Assembly: GCA_964610505.1 (NCBI GenBank)
Contig: CAZSXU010000010.1
Location: 1 to 64,000 of the forward strand
Direction: 5' to 3'
DNA: 64,000 nucleotides
Source: CAZSXU01 sp964610505
GTDB taxonomy: Bacteria > Arandabacterota > Arandabacteria > JAGLYR01
Shown: positions 1-8,582 of the stretch, piece by piece
How the letters are laid out: every line of letters begins with the position of its first letter
Position numbering within the stretch: position 1 is the first letter of the stretch
Notes under the pieces: model-generated
Told to the model about the DNA's origin: nothing
Databases searched by the model: none
The model's input: only the letters and a program-made list of their open reading frames with translations
Program-made: the position numbers and the translations under genes

Positions 1-140
1 GTCCGGCGGTGCTGGAATGTGTCGGAAACGGTCTGACCTGGCGCGTTTCGGCGTACGCGTGCGTATTGAAGGGTGTCGTCAGCAGCCCGTAACGCTTTGT
101 GAAATAATAGGATGTGTCTCGAGGAAACGTAGCGGGCCAG

Positions 141-175
141 AAAAAAGCAGACGCCCTCGGATAGAGGACGTCTGC
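141..175 (-). terminator. intrinsic terminator of the candidate small RNA
   Basis: Read on the minus strand, a 12-bp stem containing one G-U pair and a short loop is followed directly by TTTTTT. It would end any leftward transcript. Confidence 0.75.
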
Positions 176-249
176 CGGGGGGCGAGATTGCTGTCAGGCT
201 CCAAAGACCATAAAGCCCAGACAACGCGCTCGCGCTCTCACAATGGACG
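141..249 (-). ncRNA. candidate small RNA, about 109 nt
   Basis: A well-formed promoter (-35 TTGACA at 284-279, 17-bp spacer, -10 TAGGAT at 261-256) points left. About 75 nt downstream of the predicted start lies an intrinsic terminator: a 12-bp stem (175-147 on the minus strand, one G-U pair) followed by six U at 146-141. Between them there is no convincing reading frame, but there is a stem-loop around 222-187. The unit does not match SRP RNA (no GGAAGGAAGCA-type loop) or any family I recognise. The exact 5' end is estimated from the -10 position. Whether it is transcribed is inference. Confidence 0.45.
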
Positions 250-255
250 GCGCCA

Positions 256-284
256 TCCTACCATGTCGACATAAGGTTGTCAAG
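256..284 (-). promoter_or_regulatory. sigma70-type promoter for the candidate small RNA
   Basis: TTGACA at 284-279, 17 bp, then TAGGAT at 261-256, all on the minus strand. The -35 is a perfect consensus match; the -10 matches four of six. Confidence 0.5.
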
Positions 285-305
285 AGAAACTTGCAAGTTT
301 TTTAA
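277..305 (+). promoter_or_regulatory. weak promoter for the release-factor-like gene
   Basis: TTGTCA at 277-282 and TTTTAA at 300-305 are 17 bp apart. The -35 overlaps the -35 of the leftward promoter on the opposite strand, so the two start sites would be back to back. Confidence 0.3.
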
Positions 306-352
306 CTAATTATACAGCAACGGGTTACGCCAGAATCGGCGGTGGAATCACG

Positions 353-799
353 ATGGGCCTCGAACGGCGAAATCACCCCCCGAAACAGCATCCGCAATCG
401 GCCGATTCGTCTTCGACGCGTCGCTCTGGAGACGTGGGATTGAGTCCTTCGGCCGGGCGTTATCGGACGGATCGCTACACGCTCGAGAGGTCGACGATTC
501 TGACCACCTATCGTTCCTCCCGGCCCGGCGGACAGAAGCGGGACAAGACGGAAACAGCCGTCCGCCTCACGCATCGTCCCTCGGGAGTTGTCGTCACGGC
601 TTCGGAGCGGCGATCTCAGGCCCGGAATCGGGAAGTGGCCTTCGAGAGACTCAAGGCCCGTTTGGACAAGTTGAACAAACGACCGAAACCGCGCCGTGTC
701 ACAAAGCGTCCCCGCGCTGCCATAGAACGCCGCCTGGCGGACAAAGCTCGGGTTTCGCGAAAGAAACACCGGAGACGAGTCCACCCCGAAGATTACTGA
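353..799 (+). CDS. stand-alone RF-1 (GGQ) domain protein, peptide chain release factor-like
   Basis: A 148-residue basic protein built on the catalytic domain of class-I release factors. The motif PGGQKRDKTETAVRLTH (about residues 58-74) holds the GGQ tripeptide that triggers peptidyl-tRNA hydrolysis; the following ERRSQARNREVAFERL is typical of the family. The tail is rich in Arg and Lys, as in proteins that bind rRNA. There are no codon-recognition domains, so it is not PrfA or PrfB. By family knowledge it resembles ArfB/YaeJ-type or PrfH-type ribosome-rescue factors, acting on stalled ribosomes in the cytoplasm; which subclass is not clear. The ATG at 353 has only a weak GGTGGA Shine-Dalgarno. 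It stands alone, divergent from a candidate small RNA. Confidence 0.8.
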   Translation: MGLERRNHPPKQHPQSADSSSTRRSGDVGLSPSAGRYRTDRYTLERSTILTTYRSSRPGGQKRDKTETAVRLTHRPSGVVVTASERRSQARNREVAFERLKARLDKLNKRPKPRRVTKRPRAAIERRLADKARVSRKKHRRRVHPEDY

Positions 800-973
800 A
801 TCCGACGCGGCGACCGGACGAGTGCGCGAGAGCGCCAGGTATGACATGGCCTTACGCTATTCCGGTTTTCGTAGCGGCAAAGGAGAGGAGGCGCCGGCAA
901 CCATCCGTACATGTATTGCCATGTGGCCACTGAGCACTGAGAACTTAGAGAACGTAGAACTGTTCTTGTCGGG

Positions 974-1459
974 CTAGGTGCTGGGGACTTGCGTCCGTTC
1001 GTCGGGTGCGTCTGAGGAGCGCAGTCGGCAGAAGCCGAAAGCGGCCGTGCCGTAGAGGATGAGGCCGGCGAGGACGGCGATCAGGATTCCCCTGGCCTGA
1101 ACGCCCTCGAAGCGGATGGAGACGTTCCTCGTGAGTTCGTGCTCGGTTCCTCCCTCGTCCACCCATGTGGCGCGCAGGCAGGCGATACCCGGTTCATCGG
1201 GTGTCCATTCGATCGCACCGTCGGTTCCGGTGATTCCCACGGGCTCACAGGTTTCCACCATGCTGCCGGGGCGGTAGACGACCGTCACGTGGGCATCGCT
1301 CACACCCATTCCGGGCGCGGTTTCGACAACAATCGTTGTCGGTTTCCCGCGCATGGGGAAGCGGTCCGCAGTTCGAATTTCCTGCGCCCCTAAGGCCTGT
1401 GCCAGACCTGCAATGGCAATCAAGCACCCCAGGAGGATCCCGATCCCCTTACGATTCAT
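974..1459 (-). CDS. small exported protein with a C-terminal membrane anchor
   Basis: A 161-residue protein with a signal peptide (residues 1-25, cleavage near ALGAQE), a beta-rich middle (residues 26-120) that looks like an Ig-like or carboxypeptidase-regulatory fold, and one transmembrane helix (about 126-146) before a short polar tail. The domain would sit outside the inner membrane. Its start overlaps the end of the upstream sodium-symporter gene by 11 bp on the same strand, so the two are almost surely cotranscribed and perhaps work together. Part of the middle (VTVVYRPGS ... GAIEWTPDEPG) recalls periplasmic domains near transporters, but I cannot name the family. The function is unknown. 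Confidence 0.65.
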   Translation of the reverse strand: MNRKGIGILLGCLIAIAGLAQALGAQEIRTADRFPMRGKPTTIVVETAPGMGVSDAHVTVVYRPGSMVETCEPVGITGTDGAIEWTPDEPGIACLRATWVDEGGTEHELTRNVSIRFEGVQARGILIAVLAGLILYGTAAFGFCRLRSSDAPDERTQVPST

Positions 1460-2981
1460 CCTGGTACCCCCCCCGAAGGGTGAAGAACGCCGCCGCCCCG
1501 ACCGATCCGATCAGCCAGAAGAGGAAAGCAACGAGGGGAAGCGCTCCAAGCCACCCGGGACCCGCGTCGGGGATCAGATGGCGGCCGAAGAGGCCGTCGG
1601 CGAATTCCTTCCGAATGGAGAAGGTGAGCAAGACCACAATCAGCGCCGGGATCACCAGCTTGATGAGCCAGGAGAAGACGAAACCCAGGCGGAATCGGGA
1701 ACTGGCGTTGACGTGATCCTTGAGGCGAGAGATTCCGAAGATCCAGCCGATGAGAATACACTCCAGAAGACCGACCACCAGAAGGCCATTGTCGAAAGCC
1801 CAGTGGTTGACCAGATCCAGGAGCGTGAGCCCGAGCGTGCCGTTGCCCCGCATGGCCGGATCGATCACCATGGGGAGGGCGAAACAGAGACTCCCCAGGG
1901 TGCCGATGATGCTGAAAATGAGGATGGCTTTGCCGCGCCCGCCCTTGAACTTGTCGACGACGGCCGACACCAGAGCCTCAACCAGAGAGACCGAGGAGGA
2001 GAGCCCCGCCAGGAACAACAGGAGGAAAAACATCAGACCGAATCCGATCACCGACGGAGACCCGCCCGGTAGCTGCGAGATGCCCTGGGGCACAATGAAG
2101 AACATCATGCTGAGCGTGCTGGCTCGGGGAACCATTGCGAACGCGAACAGGATGGCGAAGATGGTGACCCCGGCGATGTACTCGAACCCGCAGTTCAACG
2201 TGGAGGTCAGAACCGCGTTGCTTACCTGGTCGGACTTGCGGGGCAGGTAGCTGGCATATGCGGTCAGGATGCCGAATCCGAGAGAGAGGGAGAAGAAGAT
2301 CTGTGAGAAGGCTCCCTGCCAGACATCGGGGTGCTTCATGACTTCGAGGTTGGGCGTGAAGAGGAGCTGGACTCCCTGACCCCCGTTGTCGAGCGTCACG
2401 CCCCGAACGAGTAGGACGATCATGAAGATCCACATGAGCGGGACGAAGACCTTGACGGCCGGCTCGATGGTGCCGGCCCCGCGCCGGACAATGAAAGCGT
2501 TGAGCATCCAGACGAACAGGACACAGGCAATCGTTTTCCACGACGAGATCAGGGCGAAGAAGAAGGCGTAAGGGTTCTGGAGGTCAACCTCGAAGCAAGG
2601 CACCGAAACCGCGCTTTTCCACAGAGAACCGAAGGCGCCGAAAAACATCCCTACGACCCAGGCCAGAATGGTGATGTAGTACATGGAAATGAAAGAGGCG
2701 TTGAAGATGGCCCACCATCCGAGGAACTCGCCCTTGCGGCCAGCGACGCCGTGCATCGACTGCGGAAACGCCCGTCGAGTCATATGGCCCAGCGAAAACT
2801 CGACGATCATCACGGGAATGCCGACGAGGAACAGCGCGATGAAATAGGGCAGGTAGAAGGCGCCGCCGCCGAAACGGTAGGCGTTGGCGGAGAAGAACAC
2901 GATGTTGCCGAGGCCGATGGCGGAACCGGAGGCGGCCAGGATGAAGCCCATTTTGGATTTCCACTGGCCGCGGTCAGTCAC
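1449..2981 (-). CDS. sodium-dependent transporter, NSS/SNF (SLC6-like) family
   Basis: A 510-residue inner-membrane protein with about 12 predicted helices. The N-terminal WKSKMGFILAASGSAIGLGN is the hallmark of neurotransmitter:sodium symporters such as LeuT, which couple Na+ to uptake of amino acids or related solutes. The stretch usually read as NIWRFP is here NIVFFSAN, so the substrate site around helix 1 differs from LeuT and the substrate cannot be inferred. The GTG start at 2981 keeps the conserved N-terminus and has AAGGGG upstream. It is the first gene of a two-gene leftward operon with the exported protein at 974-1459. A promoter with TATACT lies about 55 bp upstream. Confidence 0.9.
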   Translation of the reverse strand: MTDRGQWKSKMGFILAASGSAIGLGNIVFFSANAYRFGGGAFYLPYFIALFLVGIPVMIVEFSLGHMTRRAFPQSMHGVAGRKGEFLGWWAIFNASFISMYYITILAWVVGMFFGAFGSLWKSAVSVPCFEVDLQNPYAFFFALISSWKTIACVLFVWMLNAFIVRRGAGTIEPAVKVFVPLMWIFMIVLLVRGVTLDNGGQGVQLLFTPNLEVMKHPDVWQGAFSQIFFSLSLGFGILTAYASYLPRKSDQVSNAVLTSTLNCGFEYIAGVTIFAILFAFAMVPRASTLSMMFFIVPQGISQLPGGSPSVIGFGLMFFLLLFLAGLSSSVSLVEALVSAVVDKFKGGRGKAILIFSIIGTLGSLCFALPMVIDPAMRGNGTLGLTLLDLVNHWAFDNGLLVVGLLECILIGWIFGISRLKDHVNASSRFRLGFVFSWLIKLVIPALIVVLLTFSIRKEFADGLFGRHLIPDAGPGWLGALPLVAFLFWLIGSVGAAAFFTLRGGYQDES

Positions 2982-3033
2982 GTGCGAAAGCCCCTTCGTG
3001 AGGTGTGGTGGGCATCGATGAACGGTGGTGCGG

Positions 3034-3063
3034 AGTATAGCTTTCCATGGACGGCGGCGTCAA
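3034..3063 (-). promoter_or_regulatory. promoter of the sodium-symporter operon
   Basis: On the minus strand, TTGACG (3063-3058), 18-bp spacer, TATACT (3039-3034). Start of transcription would fall about 45 nt before the GTG at 2981. Confidence 0.6.
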
Positions 3064-3120
3064 GGCCGAATGCGATAAGACGGAACGGCCGGGGGATCGA
3101 GCACCGACTCACGAATGCGG

Positions 3121-4560
3121 CTATTTCAGGAAGACCATCCGCCGGGTTTCGCTCTCGCCGTTCCAGAGGATGCGGTAGAAATAGACCCCGCTGGCTACGG
3201 GAACGGCGTTCTCGTCGGTTCCGTTCCAGACGACATGGTGAACTCCTCCGGACTGCTCACGATCCACGAGTGTGCGGATGCGTTGCCCGAGAGCGTTGTA
3301 GACGGCGAGCGTCACGTGAGAAGGTTCCGTCCGTGCGGGAATGCCGTACGTGATCTCGGTGGATGGATGAAAGGGGTTGGGACGGTTGGGTGCCAGGTAC
3401 AGGGAACCCGAGGGCGGGACGCCCGACTCCATTGCGGACGTCACGTCGCACGCCACATCCAGCGCTCCCACCAACCCGCAGCCCGCAGGCGAAAGAGCCG
3501 CCGCACAGGGGGAATCCACGCTGATCGTGTAGTCGTGCATCCAGGGCGAGCAAAAGCGGGGATCGGCCGAGAAGTTGCCGTTCGTCCCCGCCTGCGCGGC
3601 AATGCAATCCACCCAGTCCCCGAGGGCGTTGCCGAAGACGTCGCAACACGTGAGCACCGGGGTGCTCCCCGGATCGAGGCAGATGACGCTCTGCCCCCGG
3701 TGGCTGAAGGCGATGATGGTGTTGTTGATGAGGGCATCGGACTCCTGCCAGAAACACATCCCGCCCGCGTAGCTGGCGCCGTTGTCCACGAACGTGCAGC
3801 TCTCGATGACGGGCGCCGTGTCATAGCAGAACAACCCTCCGCCCCCGCCGTCGGCGGAGTTCGAGTGCACCACGCAGTGCGACATCAACAGGTCGGAGGC
3901 GTTGGCGTATACCCCGCCGCCGTCTTCGGCCTCGTTGTGCGCCAGCGTGCATGTGATCAGATCCGCCGTGGAACGGAGGCAACGCAGTCCGCCGCCGTCC
4001 TGGTCGGAGAAGTTCTCGGCGAAGGTGCATCCGGTGAACTGGACCGTGGACTCATAGCAGTAGACGGCGCCCCCGTGATAGAGCGCCCGGTTGCCGACGA
4101 ATCGGCAGTCGACGAAGACGGGAGACGCAAAGAAACAGTAGACGGCACCGCCCCCGTAGACGGTGGCGACGTTGTCCTCAAAGACGCAGTTGCTGAAAGT
4201 GAGAGAGGAGGCATCGCAGTAGACGGCGCCCTGCGATCCGCGGGTCATGGTGAATCCCTCGATTCTCGCCGCGGCATCCACCCCTACGCAATGGAAGATG
4301 ACACCGAGGGAATCCGCGTCGATCACGACGCACTCGGGCTGACCCGTTTCGCTTCTCAAGACCACGCCGGATTTCATCACGATGCGATGAGTGGTGTAGA
4401 TTCCACAGGCGACGAGAACCGTGTCGCCTGGGCTTGCGGCATAGATCCCGGCCTGGATGCTGGGTGCTTCCGGAGATGGAACGTACCAGGTGGCGCCCTC
4501 CGAGAGGGAAGGAGCCGCGGACACGGCCAATAGAAGAAGCACAGCGGCTGCGCGAATCAT
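3121..4560 (-). CDS. secreted right-handed beta-helix protein with FlgD-like C-terminal sorting domain
   Basis: A 479-residue exported protein. I start it at the ATG at 4560 (MIRAAAVLLLLAVSAAP, a signal peptide) because the longer frame adds residues with no secretion signal; GGAG sits 8 nt upstream. Residues about 25-330 consist of repeated short strands with alternating Gly, Asn, Cys and aromatic residues (GGGAVYC, GGGLRC, GGGVYAN, GGGGLFC), the pattern of a right-handed parallel beta-helix as in surface adhesins and polysaccharide-active proteins. Residues about 400-479 (NRPNPFHPSTEITYGIP ... GVYFYRILW) form a FlgD-like/T9SS-like C-terminal domain used for secretion and surface attachment in related phyla. 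No catalytic residues could be assigned. Confidence 0.8.
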   Translation of the reverse strand: MIRAAAVLLLLAVSAAPSLSEGATWYVPSPEAPSIQAGIYAASPGDTVLVACGIYTTHRIVMKSGVVLRSETGQPECVVIDADSLGVIFHCVGVDAAARIEGFTMTRGSQGAVYCDASSLTFSNCVFEDNVATVYGGGAVYCFFASPVFVDCRFVGNRALYHGGAVYCYESTVQFTGCTFAENFSDQDGGGLRCLRSTADLITCTLAHNEAEDGGGVYANASDLLMSHCVVHSNSADGGGGGLFCYDTAPVIESCTFVDNGASYAGGMCFWQESDALINNTIIAFSHRGQSVICLDPGSTPVLTCCDVFGNALGDWVDCIAAQAGTNGNFSADPRFCSPWMHDYTISVDSPCAAALSPAGCGLVGALDVACDVTSAMESGVPPSGSLYLAPNRPNPFHPSTEITYGIPARTEPSHVTLAVYNALGQRIRTLVDREQSGGVHHVVWNGTDENAVPVASGVYFYRILWNGESETRRMVFLK

Positions 4561-4613
4561 GGCGTTACTCCGGTTCGTGGGGTAAAGTTCAATGACAAAC
4601 TTGACGGATGTGT

Positions 4614-4642
4614 ATGATAGCACAAGAATGCTCAGGGCGCAA
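4614..4642 (-). promoter_or_regulatory. promoter of the beta-helix protein gene
   Basis: Minus strand: TTGCGC (4642-4637), 17 bp, TATCAT (4619-4614). It lies 54 bp before the ATG at 4560. Confidence 0.5.
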
Positions 4643-4777
4643 TTCGTTTCTCGGTGGAGGGTGAATCGATGCCACAGCGAGAAATAGAGACCGGCGGAAT
4701 GTTGGTGGCACAGGACAGCCGGCCGGCCCCGACTGTCCCTTCGAGCGCGGCCTCCGAACCTACTTCTCGGCAAGGGG

Positions 4778-4805
4778 TTGCCTTTGTGGATGTGTTTGGT
4801 ATAAT
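4778..4805 (+). promoter_or_regulatory. sigma70-type promoter of the C25 peptidase gene
   Basis: TTGCCT at 4778-4783, 16-bp spacer, perfect TATAAT at 4800-4805. The leader would be about 70 nt. Confidence 0.65.
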
Positions 4806-4880
4806 GAGCGGTTCACGTTCGGCCGCCGGGGGAGCCTCATCGTCCCTCACTTCACGTTGATCCCGTCGGGGAGGTCGCTC

Positions 4881-7800
4881 ATGGTGCGGAAGCATCTGGC
4901 CGAGCTGGTCCTCGGTCTTGCGTGTCTCTTGGCTGTCGGGCTTTCTCCCGCGGGAGCGGGTTCCTGCCGGGCCGAGATTCTGGAGTTGACGCTGGAATAC
5001 CCCCGTGCGTCGCTCGATCTGGACGAGCGGGAGGGGTGGGCGGAGATCCGGTTTCCTGGGTGCGAGCGGACGGGACGGGTGGGAGCGCCTGTGCTTCCTC
5101 TGGATGCCGAGCAGGTGATTCTGCCGCGTGGAATGCGGGCCACGGGGGCCGAGGCGCGAAGCCTGGCGTCGGTCCGAATTCCCTGCGGGCCGATCCGTCC
5201 GGCGGCCGCCCCGGCGATTCTGGGACCCGTCGGGATTGGAGGTGTGCCGCCCGAGCGAGTGCGCCCCGATCCGGCGGTCTACGAGGGAAGCGCCCTCTAT
5301 CCAGGAGAGATCGCCCTCTTTCGAGGGAACGGACGCTTCGGGGATCTGCCCGTTGCCTCCTGTGAAATTCGGCCGGTTCAGTTTGATCCCGGGAAGAGCG
5401 AGATCGTTCTGCACACGCGGATTCTCCTACGGCTGGAGGTCACCGCCGATTCCAGGGTTTTCGATTCTCCCCCGCGCCCGCTCGAGTTCACCCGGGTGGC
5501 TCGAAACATGGTGGCGCGCCGCACGGGAGGCGTCGAGAACATCCCGATGGAAACATCCACCGGTCGGGCGGCCTCGCTCGATCCGGGCGACTATCAGTAC
5601 GTCATCGTGACCGAGGATGAACAGGCAAGCGCCTGGCAAACCTACGCCGACTGGAAGACGGCCAAGGGACTCCCGGCCTCCGTTTCGACGGTCGAATGGA
5701 TCGACGCGGAGTATTCGGGACGTGATCTGCCGGAGAAGATTCGCAATTTCATTATCGATGCGGTGGATCAGTGGGGGACCTGCTACGTTCTTCTCGGGGG
5801 GGACGATCAGATTGTCCCGTCCAGAATCGCATGGGCTTTCGATTGCGAGGCCGGTTTCTACGACGACGAGAACGACATTCGGGCGGACCTCTACTACTCC
5901 GACCTCGACGGGACGTGGGACGCCAATGGAAACGACGTTTTCGGCGAGGTGGACGACGAGATCGACCTCTACCCGGACGTGTTCGTCGGCCGAGCGCCCA
6001 CGGACCATCTCTCGGACGCGCAGAATGTTGTGGGCAAGTTCCTGACCTACGAGCGAGCGCCTCCGGCCGGACATTCCATGGATGCGTTCTTCTTCGCGGA
6101 AATCCTGTGGGCGGATCCCTATACGGATTCGGGAATCGGCAAGGACATGATCGGGTCGGAACACTTCGGCGCCTATGAGCCGATCGAGCGCCAGTACGAG
6201 TCTCTGGGGAACGAGACCGTGGCGTCGGTGAAGAGCGCGCTCAATGCGGGGCCCCACCTGGCCAATCACGGTGGGCACGCCAACTACGCCGTGCTGGGAT
6301 GTGGAGACAACTATCTCTATCCCGCAGGCGTGGACGCGCTGGTGAACGGCCCGAGATACTTCGTGCTCTACTCCATCGGATGCTGGTCGGCCGCCATCGA
6401 CTACGACTGCATCGGCGAGCACTTCCTGACCAACGGAAACGGGGGCGCCGTGGCCTACGTCGGCAATTCCCGCTACGGCTGGGGTTCGCCGGGGAATCCC
6501 GGATGGGGGTACTCCGAGACTTTCGACTCGGATTTCTACGGCGCGATCCTGAGTGAAGGGATCACACAGTTCGGCCCCGCGGTCGCCAGGGCAAAGATCC
6601 TCCGCATTCCCTATGCGCAGGACGAGAACGTCTACCGCGTACACGAGTACCAGGTGAATCTGCTGGGTGACCCCGAGATGACCTGTCACACGGCCGAAAT
6701 CCGAACGATCACGTTGGACGCACCTGCGACCATCCCTCTGGGGACCACCCGGATGACGGCGACGGTGACCGACGACGACGGACCCGTGGGCGGCGCGCGT
6801 CTCTGCCTTGCCGGGCCGGACGTGTACCAGGTCGGGTTCTCCGACGCCTCCGGTCAGGTGGCGTTTTCCTTGAATCTTTCCGGTGCCAAGGTCCTCACGC
6901 TGACGGCGACGGCGGCCAATCACGTGTACGCGCAGGCGACCGTGACCGCCGCGGGCAGCGATGCCTTTCTGGAGATCGTCGGGAGCGTATTCGATGATGA
7001 CGGGACCCTTCCTTCGGCGGGGGACGGCGACACGCGAATTGAGGCGGGGGAAACGGTCGAGCTCTACGTCACCGTGCACAACTACGGAGGCTCGGGCGCC
7101 TCCGGGGTGGCGGGCACCCTGAGCGAGTCGAGCACGTGGGTGACGGTGGTGGAGAGCCTGTCGACCTTCGGCACGATCCTCGCCGGTGGAGAGTCGACGG
7201 GCGAGGAACCGTTCGTTTTCGAAGTCCTGCCCGGCTGCCCGGATGATGAGCGGATTGATTTTAAGATCGTGTTCGAAGACGGCGGTTCCGGAAGCTGGAC
7301 TCGGGCGCTGCCGGTGCAGGTCCTGGCCCCCGATCCTCGGTTCGATCACTACGAGATGTCGGAGAGCATCGGCGACGGCGACGGAGTCGTCGATCCCGGA
7401 GAAACGATCGAGATCACGGTGTACGTTCGCAACGAAGGAAGCGGTCCTCTGGAGCCGCTGACGGCCGCACTCGGCACGACGGATTCGAACGTGACGATCC
7501 TCGAGGGGTCCGCCTCCATGGGCGCAGGCCTGTTGCCGGGTGAAACGGCGCCCCTGTCTCCACCCTTCGAAGTCCGGGTGGAGGTTTCGTGTCCCGAGAC
7601 CACGGTTGTCCCGCTGGATCTCACCTTCGTGTACGACGGAGAGACCGACGACGGAGTCTTTCTCTTGGCCGTGGGCGAGAGTGGGTTGGAAGACAACATG
7701 GAGAGTGGCGCGGGCGGGTGGACGCACGCAGGCGTAAACGATCTCTGGCACCTCAGCGATGAGCGCGCGCACTCGGGAATCTGGAGCTGGACCTGCGGCA

Positions 7801-8474
7801 CGGCCGTCCCTCGGTATGCCAATGATACCGACGCGTCGTTGTTCTCTCCCGAGTTCGTATTGCCTGACGACGCCCAGATGTCCTTCTGGTGCTACTTCGA
7901 CGTCACCGTCTACGGTGTCGACGGGTTGTTTGTCGAGATCTACGCCGAGGGAGCGTGGAACCGGCTGGATTACCTGGGGAGCGGCGGCGCGCTGGACTCG
8001 ACCCTCTTCGTCTGCGGCTGGGCCGAACGGACGTACGATCTCTCCGAGTTCACCCCGGGAAGCCCGGCCCGGCTCCGGTTCTGGCTCAGAACCGACGGCA
8101 GCGACACGGCCGAGGGTTTTTACATCGATGACGTCACGGTGAGGTCGCAGCGCTTGGCCGAGGTTCTTGAGCCGGCGGCTGCCGCCGGGATGCCGGCAGT
8201 AGCCGCACTCCGGCCACTCTCGTGTAATCCGATGGGCCGGGAGTCCTCGTGGGCGCTTTCGCTTCCGAGGTCCGCCCAGGTCACGGCCGCCGTGTACGAC
8301 ATCCGCGGCCGCCGCGTCTGGACGCTTGTGGACAGATTCCTGCCCGACGGTGAGCACGCCGTCTGCTGGGATGGACGAACGGACGCTGGGAGTCTCGCCC
8401 CTGCCGGCGTGTACTTCCTCAGATTCCGAGCCGCGGAGCTCGACATCACGCGGAAGATCATCCGCGTCCGCTAG
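4881..8474 (+). CDS. secreted C25 (gingipain-family) cysteine peptidase with FlgD-like C-terminal domain
   Basis: A 1197-residue exported protease. The ATG at 4881 has GGGGAGG 8 nt upstream; it opens a signal peptide (residues about 1-27). A propeptide-like region runs to about 235. The C25 domain (about 238-610) carries the catalytic pair: His in NHGGHANYAVLG (His 463/466) and Cys 501 in YSIGCWSAAID, spaced as in gingipains. Two or more Ig-like/CARDB-like repeats follow (about 620-930; DGDTRIEAGETVELYV and DGVVDPGETIEITVYV), then a jelly-roll-like region and a FlgD-like C-terminal sorting domain (about 1120-1197, ending AGVYFLRFRAAELDITRKI). Gingipains and the T9SS sortase PorU share this catalytic domain; here the many C-terminal repeats favour a surface protease. 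It is divergent from another protein bearing the same kind of sorting domain. Confidence 0.9.
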   Translation: MVRKHLAELVLGLACLLAVGLSPAGAGSCRAEILELTLEYPRASLDLDEREGWAEIRFPGCERTGRVGAPVLPLDAEQVILPRGMRATGAEARSLASVRIPCGPIRPAAAPAILGPVGIGGVPPERVRPDPAVYEGSALYPGEIALFRGNGRFGDLPVASCEIRPVQFDPGKSEIVLHTRILLRLEVTADSRVFDSPPRPLEFTRVARNMVARRTGGVENIPMETSTGRAASLDPGDYQYVIVTEDEQASAWQTYADWKTAKGLPASVSTVEWIDAEYSGRDLPEKIRNFIIDAVDQWGTCYVLLGGDDQIVPSRIAWAFDCEAGFYDDENDIRADLYYSDLDGTWDANGNDVFGEVDDEIDLYPDVFVGRAPTDHLSDAQNVVGKFLTYERAPPAGHSMDAFFFAEILWADPYTDSGIGKDMIGSEHFGAYEPIERQYESLGNETVASVKSALNAGPHLANHGGHANYAVLGCGDNYLYPAGVDALVNGPRYFVLYSIGCWSAAIDYDCIGEHFLTNGNGGAVAYVGNSRYGWGSPGNPGWGYSETFDSDFYGAILSEGITQFGPAVARAKILRIPYAQDENVYRVHEYQVNLLGDPEMTCHTAEIRTITLDAPATIPLGTTRMTATVTDDDGPVGGARLCLAGPDVYQVGFSDASGQVAFSLNLSGAKVLTLTATAANHVYAQATVTAAGSDAFLEIVGSVFDDDGTLPSAGDGDTRIEAGETVELYVTVHNYGGSGASGVAGTLSESSTWVTVVESLSTFGTILAGGESTGEEPFVFEVLPGCPDDERIDFKIVFEDGGSGSWTRALPVQVLAPDPRFDHYEMSESIGDGDGVVDPGETIEITVYVRNEGSGPLEPLTAALGTTDSNVTILEGSASMGAGLLPGETAPLSPPFEVRVEVSCPETTVVPLDLTFVYDGETDDGVFLLAVGESGLEDNMESGAGGWTHAGVNDLWHLSDERAHSGIWSWTCGTAVPRYANDTDASLFSPEFVLPDDAQMSFWCYFDVTVYGVDGLFVEIYAEGAWNRLDYLGSGGALDSTLFVCGWAERTYDLSEFTPGSPARLRFWLRTDGSDTAEGFYIDDVTVRSQRLAEVLEPAAAAGMPAVAALRPLSCNPMGRESSWALSLPRSAQVTAAVYDIRGRRVWTLVDRFLPDGEHAVCWDGRTDAGSLAPAGVYFLRFRAAELDITRKIIRVR

Positions 8475-8582
8475 GTGCAAGGCGAGAGCGGGAGTGAGCG
8501 AGAAGGAAGAACCGCCAGGCTCCGGCGGCGGGGATCTTGGTCGTGCGGTTCCGCGTCTTGCCCTTTTGCTCTACCGCCGAAC

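Noticed and set aside
302..847. A 181-codon minus-strand frame over the release-factor gene
   Set aside because: No recognisable domain, while the plus strand encodes a clear GGQ protein.
5427..8480. A 1017-codon frame on the minus strand
   Set aside because: It is antisense to the C25 peptidase; the composition (Arg/His/Gly-rich, no domain) is typical of a shadow frame in GC-rich coding DNA.
8475..8582. Bidirectional terminator between the C25 peptidase and ABC exporter genes
   Set aside because: GAACCGC (8509-8515) and GCGGTTC (8545-8551) can pair, but the stem is short, the loop is long, and no U-run lies close to the stem.
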